A DNA stretch of 30,682 nt. It comes from Bacteroidota bacterium (GTDB lineage Bacteria > Bacteroidota > Ignavibacteria > Ignavibacteriales > Melioribacteraceae). The DNA is taken from the NCBI GenBank assembly GCA_023381535.1, contig JAMCSN010000347.1:1-30682 (forward strand), in the 5' to 3' direction. Of this stretch, positions 23,986 to 30,579 are shown piece after piece (position 1 is the first letter of the stretch; every line of letters begins with the position of its first letter). A program made the translations under genes and the position numbers. The notes below the pieces were generated by a model, which was given only the letters and a program-made list of their open reading frames with translations, was not told the DNA's origin and did no database searches.

Positions 23986-24762
23986 TTGAAAATTTTAATT
24001 TCCAACGATGACGGGATCAGCTCACCCGGATTAAACGCATTAGCAATCGAACTAAAAAAACTTGGCGATGTAACCATTGTGGCGCCTGTAACCGAGCAGA
24101 GCGCGGTCGGCCACGCCATAACAATGAAGTATCCGCTTCGAATAACCAACTTTTACAAGAACGGCGATTTCTTCGGCTACGCTGTTGACGGAACTCCAGC
24201 CGACTGCATCAAGATCGGCATAAGAAATATTATGCACGAACCGCCGGACATAGTTGTATCGGGAATAAATTTGGGATCGAACACGGCGATAAACATTATC
24301 TATTCAGGTACCGTTTCCGCCGCGCGTGAAGCTGCAATTATGGATGTTCCATCGATCGCGGTTTCAGTTACGAGTCATGAAGCAAAAGATTTTAGCTTTG
24401 CGGCAAAGTTTTCTTCCAGACTTGCGCAAATGGTTGCCAAAAATAAAATGCCCGCTGGAACTCTGTTGAATGTAAACATTCCAGATTTACCGGAAGATCA
24501 AATTGCCGGAGTTCGGTTAACGCAACAGGGCAAATCAAAATGGGATGATGTTTACGAGGAGCGCAAAGACCCGTACGGACAAAAATATTATTGGCTCACC
24601 GGAAATCTTGTTCAGCATGATACAACTTTGGAGACCGATCAATTCGCGATTAGAAAAAATTATGTCTCCGTTACGCCGATACATTTTGATCTGACCGACT
24701 ACAAAACTTATGATACTATGAAAAGTTGGCAGCTGGAGAATTTGTTCAAACAAAAGTCGTAA
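23986..24762 (+). CDS. surE: 5'/3'-nucleotidase SurE
   Basis: Removes phosphate from nucleoside 5'- and 3'-monophosphates, a survival factor in stationary phase. 258 residues. The metal site is complete: ILISNDDGISSPG with D8 and D9, S39 in TEQSAVGHA, and N95 in VSGINLGSNT. Other landmarks are VDGTPADCIKIG (68-79) and YSGTVSAAREA (106-116). The start is TTG at 23986; the protein sequence begins exactly at the family N-terminus, and no ATG is nearby. A promoter box lies 45 nt upstream. The next gene follows after 7 nt, so they share a transcript. Confidence 0.96.
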   Translation: MKILISNDDGISSPGLNALAIELKKLGDVTIVAPVTEQSAVGHAITMKYPLRITNFYKNGDFFGYAVDGTPADCIKIGIRNIMHEPPDIVVSGINLGSNTAINIIYSGTVSAAREAAIMDVPSIAVSVTSHEAKDFSFAAKFSSRLAQMVAKNKMPAGTLLNVNIPDLPEDQIAGVRLTQQGKSKWDDVYEERKDPYGQKYYWLTGNLVQHDTTLETDQFAIRKNYVSVTPIHFDLTDYKTYDTMKSWQLENLFKQKS

Positions 24763-24769
24763 AGGTTGA

Positions 24770-26905
24770 ATGATACCAATCGCAAGTTTTAGCGTAATTA
24801 TTTCATCGAATCCGTTTTTCTATTTTCTTCTTCTCATCGCGCTCGCCGGTTTTGCGTTCTACGTTTACAAGCATACCATTCCAGTCGTGTCAAAAGGATT
24901 GCGTTACTTTTTGATTGCACTGCGCGCGCTAATTTTAGGTCTCATCCTCTTCCTATTGTTCGATCCAATGCTGGCTATAACCAGCAAGTCGGAACAGGAA
25001 TCGAAAACTTTTGTCTTCGTAGATAATTCAAATTCGTTAGCGGTGAAGGACAGCATCAAACGGGTTGAGCAGATAGATAATTTTGTAAATGATCTGCAAT
25101 CCGCTGGCGGCATCAAGACTAAGATTCTAACATTTGGACAAAGAATAGACAGCGTTAGAAATCTGAAAAACGATATTCGTCTGAGCGAGCACAAGACCGA
25201 TTTCGCTCAAGTCGTTGATGAGATCAACAAAGAAGGTTCAAGAGTAAACTCTGCGGTAATTTTGAGTGACGGAATCATAACGGACGGAATCGATCCGACT
25301 TACCAAGCGGAAAAACTACAGTCGCCGATTTTCACAGTTGGTATTGGAGACACAACGCAGCGGCGCGACGTTTCCGTCTCGGATGTTCGTTATAACCAAT
25401 ACGTCTATGCCGGAAAACCAACGAGCATTGAAGTCTCTATTAAAAATTTCGGCTTCGCTCAAAAGCCGGAGCGTGTTACTTTCTATGAAGAAGGCAAACC
25501 GCTCGCTTCGAAAGATTTAGTTTTAGGCGAAGCGGGTATTAATAAAATTACTTTCGATTACAAGCCAACCGGAAGCGGAGAGAAAAAACTCAGCGTTACG
25601 GCGTCGCCTCTTGCGGGCGAATTCACTACCGCAAACAACAGCAAAACTTTTTTTATAAACGTGCTGGATACCAAATTGAAAGTTTGCTTGGTAGCAGGTG
25701 CGCCGTCAGCGGATTTATCCGCAATCGCAAGCGCGTTATCCATCGATAAAGATTTAGCAATTAAAAAGTTGGTGCAGATTGCAAGCGGACGTTTCTTGAA
25801 CGATACTCCAATTTCCGTTGTTGACAGCGCCGACGTGCTTTTCTTGATTGACTTTCCTGAACAGAACACACCGCAAAATTTGATAGACAAAATCGCGACA
25901 CTCATAAATGAAAAATCGAAACCGTTCTTTTTTCTTCTGTCAAACGGCGTGAGTACCGCACGATTGAAAAGTTTGGGAAGCAATCTTCCTTTCTCCTTAG
26001 CAAGAGCCGGAAACGATTTCGTTCAAGCTGAACCGGAATTGATCACGCAAGAATTTGCATCATATTTTTCCGGCATATCAAACCAAAAAGATGTTTGGCA
26101 GAATCTTCCGCCGGTAACTCAAATGGCGGCAGAGCTTCAAAGCAAACCGGGAAGCAGCGTTCTCGTCCGGTCAAAAATTAGAAACGTGCTCACCAACAAT
26201 CCGCTTATACTTTTGCGAAGCATCGGAAACCAAAGATCATTTTCAATTCTAGCCGGAGACATCTGGCGGTGGCAGCTGCAATCAACCGATAAATATTCAT
26301 CATTCTTCCCGAACTTTTTGATCGACATCGTTAAATGGCTCAGTCTTTCAAACCAACAGAAGCAGTTTCAAATTACGACCGACAAAAAAACTTACCTTCA
26401 AAATGAAATTGTGAAATTAAAAGCCGAGCTGTACGATCAGACCTTCTCGCCTATCGACACGGCGAAAATCACCGCGCAAATTGCGTTCAACGACGAAAAA
26501 TATAACCTCATTTTCTCGCCTGACGGGAACGGATTGTACTCTGCCGAGTACAACCCGAATAAATTTGGAGATTACACTTTTTCCGGCGAAGCGTCTTTGA
26601 ACGGCAGCAAACTCAAGAGCAGCACCGGAAGATTCAACGTCAGCGAGCTGAACATCGAAAAAGTTGATACACGGATGCGCGCCGACTTTCTGCAATTGCT
26701 TGCCAACCACAGCAACGGCAAGTACTACGCAATAGATGATTACAAAAATTTGCTGCAGCGGCTCAAAGATTTGAACAAAAATTCCGCGAAGGAAAAAGTA
26801 ACCAAATCCGAATTTCAACTTTGGTCAGATGAATGGGTTTTACTGCTGATAATATTTTTGTTTGCAATCGAATGGTTCGTCAGAAAAAGATCGGGAATGA
26901 TTTAA
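24770..26905 (+). CDS. Large membrane protein with VWA-like and glutamine amidotransferase-like domains
   Basis: 711 residues. Two N-terminal membrane segments (about 14-33 and 45-66) lead to a von Willebrand A-like domain (about 78-195). Its metal-site motif FVFVDNSNSLAV is a degenerate DxSxS, followed by SAVILSDGIITDG. A CARDB/Ig-like part follows (about 200-300: EVSIKNFGFAQKPERV), then an alpha/beta region (about 300-530) resembling the degenerate class I amidotransferase-like domains of such proteins. A second beta domain (540-650) and a C-terminal membrane helix (about 686-704) followed by RKRS complete it. The layout matches BatA/BatB-related envelope proteins of Bacteroidota. The function is unknown, perhaps envelope stress or protein assembly. 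It starts 7 nt after surE with an AAAGG site. Confidence 0.75.
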   Translation: MIPIASFSVIISSNPFFYFLLLIALAGFAFYVYKHTIPVVSKGLRYFLIALRALILGLILFLLFDPMLAITSKSEQESKTFVFVDNSNSLAVKDSIKRVEQIDNFVNDLQSAGGIKTKILTFGQRIDSVRNLKNDIRLSEHKTDFAQVVDEINKEGSRVNSAVILSDGIITDGIDPTYQAEKLQSPIFTVGIGDTTQRRDVSVSDVRYNQYVYAGKPTSIEVSIKNFGFAQKPERVTFYEEGKPLASKDLVLGEAGINKITFDYKPTGSGEKKLSVTASPLAGEFTTANNSKTFFINVLDTKLKVCLVAGAPSADLSAIASALSIDKDLAIKKLVQIASGRFLNDTPISVVDSADVLFLIDFPEQNTPQNLIDKIATLINEKSKPFFFLLSNGVSTARLKSLGSNLPFSLARAGNDFVQAEPELITQEFASYFSGISNQKDVWQNLPPVTQMAAELQSKPGSSVLVRSKIRNVLTNNPLILLRSIGNQRSFSILAGDIWRWQLQSTDKYSSFFPNFLIDIVKWLSLSNQQKQFQITTDKKTYLQNEIVKLKAELYDQTFSPIDTAKITAQIAFNDEKYNLIFSPDGNGLYSAEYNPNKFGDYTFSGEASLNGSKLKSSTGRFNVSELNIEKVDTRMRADFLQLLANHSNGKYYAIDDYKNLLQRLKDLNKNSAKEKVTKSEFQLWSDEWVLLLIIFLFAIEWFVRKRSGMI

Positions 26906-26920
26906 TCCGCCTGAGGCGGA
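26906..26920. repeat. Short GC-rich palindrome after the VWA-protein gene
   Basis: TCCGCC-TGA-GGCGGA directly follows the stop codon. It is similar in style to the short palindromes inserted in pta, hicA and the ParE-like gene. There is no T-tract, so it is not an obvious terminator. Confidence 0.6.
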
Positions 26921-27024
26921 CGAGAGTTGAATTTCCCGTATCTTGAAGCAACTAAAATATAATTTTGTTTTAGATACTTTGTAGTTCTCAGCGAGAAGAT
27001 GCATCACAACATAGAGGCAGCTCA

Positions 27025-27429
27025 ATGAAGTTCATGGAAATGACTCCGACCGACATGGTTCATGTTGAACAAATTGACAACCAGCATATCAATCTTGCTG
27101 AAGAGCTAAATTTAATTTACGATTCCGTTATGGCTTGCGACAAGAACAAAACTTTGCAACTGCTAAATAAGTTGAACGTACATCTCAAGGAACATTTCAT
27201 AACCGAAGAAACGATGATGAAAGAATCGAGCTTCCCCGGTTACATTTCACACAAGCTGGAACACGATAGATTCCACAATCAAATGATCAAGACCACCGAA
27301 AAGTACGGTAAGGATAAAGAAGTTTTCGGATTGGAGCAGTTGAAAAGAATAAAGGTATGGTTCTTCAATCATATCGAAATCAACGACAAAAAATGTGGGG
27401 AATACTTTGTTAAAGGGCGCACTACCTAA
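27025..27429 (+). CDS. Bacteriohemerythrin
   Basis: 134 residues forming a four-helix bundle that binds a di-iron centre and reversibly oxygen, or senses it. The ligand set is complete: H21 (DNQH), H57 and E61 (HFITE), H76 and H80 (HKLEH), H116 and D121 (HIEIND). This is the standard H...HxxxE...HxxxH...HxxxxD pattern. GAGG lies 9 nt before the ATG. Its 3' end overlaps the comF frame by 35 nt in another frame, implying co-transcription, although a functional link between oxygen binding and DNA uptake is not obvious. Confidence 0.93.
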   Translation: MKFMEMTPTDMVHVEQIDNQHINLAEELNLIYDSVMACDKNKTLQLLNKLNVHLKEHFITEETMMKESSFPGYISHKLEHDRFHNQMIKTTEKYGKDKEVFGLEQLKRIKVWFFNHIEINDKKCGEYFVKGRTT

Positions 27430-28117
27430 AGGGGCAAACAGTTTTATTTCGTTTGTAGATTTTTTTCTTCCGCGATTCTGTCCTTCGTGTGACGTAAAAC
27501 TTTCACGCGATGAGAAAGCGATCTGCAATTCTTGCTTGTCGCAAATTCAGAGAGCCGATAGCAGCCGTTTGAAAAGCGAGTACGAAAGAAAATTCCGCGC
27601 GCAAAATATTATCACCGATTTCACCTCTCTGTTTGTGTTTGAAAAAGATAAAGAGCTTCAGCACGTTATCCATGAACTGAAATACAGCGGCAAGTTCAGT
27701 CTGGGCAAATACCTCGGCGGATTGATAGCCGCTGAACTCGGCTGTAAAATATTAGAATGGAAAATTGATCTGATTGTGCCTGTTCCGCTGCACCACTTGA
27801 AACGTGCCGAACGCGGTTACAATCAATCGGATTATGTAGCGCGGGGAATCGGCTCTGCTTTGAAGATCCCGGTAAAAACAAATTTGCTTAAGCGGAACAG
27901 ATTTACAGAGACTCAAACAGCATTATCGCTTGATGAACGAAAAGAAAATGTTAAAGATGCATTTTCTTTGAAGAGGAAGAAGAGAATGCCGAACAAAAAT
28001 ATTCTTTTGATTGATGACGTGATAACCACCGGCGCAACAACCGCCGAATGCGGAAGAATATTATTGCGGAACGGAGTTGCCAAAGTTTACATTGCTTCCG
28101 TCGCAATTGCGGATTGA
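27395..28117 (+). CDS. comF: ComF family protein (phosphoribosyltransferase-like)
   Basis: 240 residues. An N-terminal zinc ribbon has C29-C32 (CPSC) and C44-C47 (CNSC). A type I phosphoribosyltransferase domain follows with LIVPVPLHHLKRAERGYNQS (126-145), TETQTALSLDERKENVKDAF (171-190) and the PRPP loop NILLIDDVITTGATTAECG (202-220). The end is RILLRNGVAKVYIASVAIAD. ComF takes part in natural transformation; its exact chemistry is uncertain. I kept the GTG at 27395, inside the hemerythrin gene; a TTG at 27407 is possible. Two diverged copies of its last 20 codons occur downstream (28982-29047 and 29804-29875), with accessory genes in between, so the comF 3' end seems to be an insertion point. 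Confidence 0.92.
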   Translation: MGNTLLKGALPKGANSFISFVDFFLPRFCPSCDVKLSRDEKAICNSCLSQIQRADSSRLKSEYERKFRAQNIITDFTSLFVFEKDKELQHVIHELKYSGKFSLGKYLGGLIAAELGCKILEWKIDLIVPVPLHHLKRAERGYNQSDYVARGIGSALKIPVKTNLLKRNRFTETQTALSLDERKENVKDAFSLKRKKRMPNKNILLIDDVITTGATTAECGRILLRNGVAKVYIASVAIAD

Positions 28118-28121
28118 TTCT

Positions 28122-28146
28122 GTAGGTCGAAACTCCTGTTTCGACC
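28122..28146. repeat. REP-like palindrome C, between comF and the RAYT gene
   Basis: GTAGGTCGAAAC (28122-28133), loop TCCT, GTTTCGACC (28138-28146): 9 bp paired with a 5' GTAG foot. It begins 4 nt after the comF stop and marks the left side of the RAYT unit. Confidence 0.82.
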
Positions 28147-28162
28147 AAAAGTGAAAACTTTG

Positions 28163-28834
28163 CTAGTCAATAAGAAACTTGCAGTAACTCCACTTCCAAT
28201 CATTCCATTTATCAACAAGTCCGGCTTTAACCGGATTGTTCAAAACATATTCTATAATTCTTGATAATTCATCCTCATCCCTTACAACATGATCGTAACT
28301 CTCATGCTGCCAGAATGCACCGGAACGGTTTAATATTTTGTTGCACTTTACTGCTGTATATTTCTTTAAATCTTGCAATATCTTTGCTACAATGTAGGTC
28401 GAAACTCCATTTCGACCGCTTGTCGGCGATTCGGAGAATCGCCCTACATTTTCTTCAATAGGTGCGAATACCATATGCACATGATTCGGCATAATCGTAT
28501 AGGCAATCAGATCGTACGCCTTACCATCATAATAATGAATTGTTTCCTTTACCTTTTCCGCAACTTGTGTTTGTTTTAACCAGCTTACACTATTTTTATA
28601 ATTTCCTAAAATTGAATCGAACTTTTCAAAATAACTTGTTTGATAATCCCGATACCGTTCCCTTTTTTCTTTTTGGTTTTGTATTCCCGAAATTAATTTC
28701 AATTGCTTTTCATGTTCAGTTTTCAAGTTCTGTATAACATACAACGGTAACGATCCAGCCAATCTAAACGTTACAAAGAAAGTGCTACCCGGCGGTTGAT
28801 AATGAGGAAGATGCCTTTGATAAAATATTTTCAT
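28163..28834 (-). CDS. REP-associated tyrosine transposase (RAYT, Y1/HUH family) with an in-frame REP
   Basis: 223 residues. HUH single-strand transposase fold: N-terminal FFVTFRLAGSLP (19-30), YDLIAYTIMPNHVHMVF (107-123) with the metal-binding HVH (118-120), the Tyr helix KILQDLKKYTAVKCNKIL (151-168) with catalytic Y159, and the RAYT-type end SGAFWQHESYDHVVRDEDEL then YVLNNPVKAGLV. RAYTs cut and join single-stranded DNA at GTAG-footed REP palindromes. Residues 130-147 (VGRFSESPTSGRNGVSTY) are encoded by a 54-nt double REP palindrome lying between the HUH and Tyr motifs, where relatives have a short variable loop. The gene is flanked by palindrome C on one side and two more on the other. All catalytic residues remain, so activity is possible. 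Confidence 0.9.
   Translation of the reverse strand: MKIFYQRHLPHYQPPGSTFFVTFRLAGSLPLYVIQNLKTEHEKQLKLISGIQNQKEKRERYRDYQTSYFEKFDSILGNYKNSVSWLKQTQVAEKVKETIHYYDGKAYDLIAYTIMPNHVHMVFAPIEENVGRFSESPTSGRNGVSTYIVAKILQDLKKYTAVKCNKILNRSGAFWQHESYDHVVRDEDELSRIIEYVLNNPVKAGLVDKWNDWKWSYCKFLID
28394..28447. repeat. Composite REP palindrome D inside the RAYT gene
   Basis: A GTAG foot opens a first hairpin, GGTCGAAA (28397-28404) with TTTCGACC (28410-28417). A 7-nt spacer follows, then a second hairpin, GGCGATTC (28425-28432) with GAATCGCC (28436-28443), closing with CTAC. GTAG and CTAC are complementary, so it is a pair of REPs in inverted orientation, like a BIME. Length is 54 nt, exactly 18 codons of the RAYT frame. 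Confidence 0.88.
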
Positions 28835-28866
28835 TCAGTCCCCCTTTGTCATAACAATTTATTTTT

Positions 28867-28938
28867 GTAGAACGAACCTGCCCCGCTGAAAAGCGAGGAT
28901 TCCATTTCGTCCATTGGCGATTTGAAAAATCGCCCTAC
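28867..28938. repeat. Composite REP palindrome E1 with a nested palindrome
   Basis: Same plan as D: GTAG (28867-28870), CGAA...TTCG first stem, then GGCGATTT (28916-28923) with AAATCGCC (28927-28934) and CTAC (28935-28938). The first loop has gained about 22 nt containing CGCT-GAAA-AGCG, a second unrelated palindrome. It lies 33 nt upstream of the RAYT start. Confidence 0.75.
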
Positions 28939-28946
28939 ATTTTGTT

Positions 28947-28979
28947 CTTGTAAGTCGAACAGCCTGTTCGACCTACAAG
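28947..28979. repeat. REP-like palindrome E2
   Basis: CTTGTAAGTCGAACA (28947-28961), loop GCC, TGTTCGACCTACAAG (28965-28979): 14 of 15 paired. It follows E1 after 8 nt and ends 3 nt before the comF tail repeat R1. Confidence 0.85.
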
Positions 28980-28981
28980 CA

Positions 28982-29047
28982 AGGTTAAAAATTATTTTAG
29001 AGCGTGGCTAAAGTTTATGCGGCTTCTGTGGCGGTTGCGGATTAGCT
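28982..29047 (+). repeat. Degenerate comF tail copy R1
   Basis: 66 nt that pair with 29804-29875 as a direct repeat. Its end reads VAKVYAASVAVAD then TAG, matching the last codons of comF (VAKVYIASVAIAD). Relative to R2 it lacks 6 nt, including a frame break in front of VAKVY. It resembles R2 more than the local comF, so it did not arise by simple copying of the resident gene. Confidence 0.85.
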
Positions 29048-29069
29048 TCATTTAGAGAAATACTTTTGA

Positions 29070-29100
29070 TTTGATTTTGGTTTTTGTTTTTCTATTTTTG
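29070..29100 (+). promoter_or_regulatory. Possible promoter reading into the terminator at 29124
   Basis: TTTG (29070-29073), 19-nt spacer, TATTTTTG (29093-29100) fits TTTG-N19-TAnnTTTG. The stretch is very T-rich, so a chance match is quite possible. A transcript from here would end after about 50 nt. Confidence 0.3.
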
Positions 29101-29123
29101 CAATAGAATTACGACAGAAAACG

Positions 29124-29155
29124 CCCTGTAAGGTTCCGTCCTTACGGGGTTTTTT
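29124..29155 (+). terminator. Intrinsic terminator overlapping the NYN gene stop
   Basis: CCCTGTAAGG (29124-29133) pairs with CCTTACGGGG (29140-29149), one mismatch, loop TTCCGT, followed by TTTTTT. It acts on the plus strand and could be the original terminator behind the comF tail copy R1. The reverse-strand NYN stop codon lies in its right arm. Confidence 0.75.
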
Positions 29156-29645
29156 CATTTAAATACTCGACTTTATTTCTAAGATCATTTACACACGTAA
29201 TCATTCCCTGTGCGGATTTCTTGATTAATGCAGAATATTTCTCTTTGTTTGGGACAACTACAGTTAACAATTTGTTCTTCTCTCTCAGATATTTTATTAA
29301 GCAATAAAAATCTCCGTCGCCGCTTACTATGATTGCCTTTTCGTATTTGTTAATGTCAATCATTGCTTGTAGTACAAGTTCTGCATCACAATTACCTTTT
29401 AGCTTACCGTCTTTATTCTTAAACGTAGGTTTGAAAATTAATATATAACCAGCTTCCTGGAGAGAGGTATAGAGATCATTATTCCCCTCAACGTAGCCTA
29501 TAAAGTAATATGCTTTTGTTACTGAAAATCTCTCCTTCAAATAAATTCTAAATTTCATCAAATCAATTTTCCATCCGATTTCTCGTACACCTAGATTTAG
29601 ATTTTGTCCATCAATAAATGCATAATTGATTTCTTTCTTTTGCAA
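29142..29645 (-). CDS. NYN domain protein (PIN-like ribonuclease, LabA/DUF88 type)
   Basis: Best start is TTG at 29645, with AGAGGGG 5 nt upstream; a longer TTG start at 29684 would add 13 residues without a ribosome site. The 167-residue product has the NYN acidic centre (numbers from the longer form): D25 in YAFIDGQNLN, D100 in GNCDAELVLQAMID, and D123/D125 in AIIVSGDGDFYCLI, followed by VVPNKEKYSALIKKSA. These residues bind a metal ion for RNA or DNA cleavage. The target is unknown; such genes occur in housekeeping and in phage-defence settings. It stands alone between two degraded comF tails with a different gene on each side, which suggests it came in as a small cassette. Confidence 0.85.
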   Translation of the reverse strand: MQKKEINYAFIDGQNLNLGVREIGWKIDLMKFRIYLKERFSVTKAYYFIGYVEGNNDLYTSLQEAGYILIFKPTFKNKDGKLKGNCDAELVLQAMIDINKYEKAIIVSGDGDFYCLIKYLREKNKLLTVVVPNKEKYSALIKKSAQGMITCVNDLRNKVEYLNEKTP

Positions 29646-29728
29646 TTCAGCCCCTCTTGTATACTTGCTGATAAACTTCAGCAAATTTCATTTCTTATTC
29701 AACATTTTTTTGAATCAATTTCTTTTGA

Positions 29729-29806
29729 CCTCTCCCTCGTTCCCTCTCCTTAGCTTGCCTCGTCCCGATTTTACGGGACGGGTAAGGAGAGGGACAAAGG
29801 GTGAGG
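29729..29806. repeat. Long imperfect palindrome upstream of the NYN gene
   Basis: Arms 29729-29752 and 29783-29806 pair at 20 of 24 (left arm ends CCCTCTCCTTA, right arm starts TAAGGAGAGGGA). Inside lies a second stem, CGTCCCG (29761-29767) with CGGGACG (29774-29780). Its right arm runs into the comF tail copy R2 at 29804. It is probably a dispersed miniature element. Confidence 0.7.
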
Positions 29807-29875
29807 TTGAAAAATTATTTTAGAGCGCGGCGCGGCTAAAGTTTACGCGGAGTCTGTGGCGGTTGCGGATTAGCT
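29804..29875 (+). repeat. comF tail copy R2
   Basis: 72 nt, direct repeat of 28982-29047. It is open in frame for 20 codons, KIILERGAAKVYAESVAVAD then TAG, aligned without gaps to the comF end RILLRNGVAKVYIASVAIAD (12 of 20 identical). There is no upstream start, so it is a tail fragment. Confidence 0.85.
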
Positions 29876-29891
29876 ATTACTCTTAAGGAGT

Positions 29892-29899
29892 TATATTTG
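29892..29899 (+). promoter_or_regulatory. TAnnTTTG -7 box upstream of the last gene
   Basis: TATATTTG, 84 nt before the ATG at 29983 and 17 nt past the comF tail copy R2. Confidence 0.45.
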
Positions 29900-29982
29900 A
29901 ATGCTTAGAAAGTTCCTTTTTTAACTGAATCCTTTAGTAAGTATTTTATTGCTAAGTAAATTCGTTATCTAGGAGGCAAGTT

Positions 29983-30579
29983 ATGTCTAGAAACAGTAAT
30001 TACGGTAATAACTTCATTGAACATGAAAAATTTATCAAGCTTTGTGACGATCTAGATATTAAATTAGCTGGGTATTCTAACGACGAGGGATGGCTTGAAT
30101 TTCTTGAGAAAAACAAAATCTTGTTCCCACAAAAAAGGATTATTATACCACGTGGTTATAAGAGAATAATTTTTGACATACAATATAATCCAAAGAACAA
30201 ATACTACAATAAAAGCTCTATTTATATCCCCAACAAGTATGACCCCGTGCATAAATTACTTGATAAAACTGTATACACCGGAATTTATAATCGAGATTTT
30301 TTTCACATACTTCACAAAGCAAACTATTTAACGAGAAAATGTGTGTGCAATCCAATCGAAAAAAATTTCAGAAAGTGGGACAGCTTTGAAACCGTTGCCG
30401 GCAAACTTAGCGGGAGTGATCATTGGGAGAATCGTGCTGAGCATTATTATGCTTATTGGCAAGTTTATTATATGTATGAAATAAATGAAGCGTGTACACA
30501 AAAATATGTAACTAATATCTTTAATAAAAGAATTAGAAATGAAATATTTAAGCATCGGATTGCCTCAAAAAAAAACTAA
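29983..30579 (+). CDS. Unrecognised cytosolic protein of the accessory region
   Basis: 198 residues starting at ATG 29983 with a strong TAGGAGG site 8 nt upstream, so the start is secure. There is no signal or membrane segment. Visible features are a helical front (EHEKFIKLCDDLD), the segment GWLEFLEKNKILFPQKRIII, a strand IIFDIQYNP, a Tyr/Lys-rich centre (NKYYNKSSIYIPNKYDP), a CVC step near 123, a Trp/Tyr-rich helix (ENRAEHYYAYWQVYYMYEIN) and a basic end. I do not recognise the family. Codon use is AT-richer than the nearby housekeeping genes, consistent with transfer. The frame ends right after nine A residues; a -1 shift there would add 28 codons ending at 30662. Confidence 0.7.
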   Translation: MSRNSNYGNNFIEHEKFIKLCDDLDIKLAGYSNDEGWLEFLEKNKILFPQKRIIIPRGYKRIIFDIQYNPKNKYYNKSSIYIPNKYDPVHKLLDKTVYTGIYNRDFFHILHKANYLTRKCVCNPIEKNFRKWDSFETVAGKLSGSDHWENRAEHYYAYWQVYYMYEINEACTQKYVTNIFNKRIRNEIFKHRIASKKN

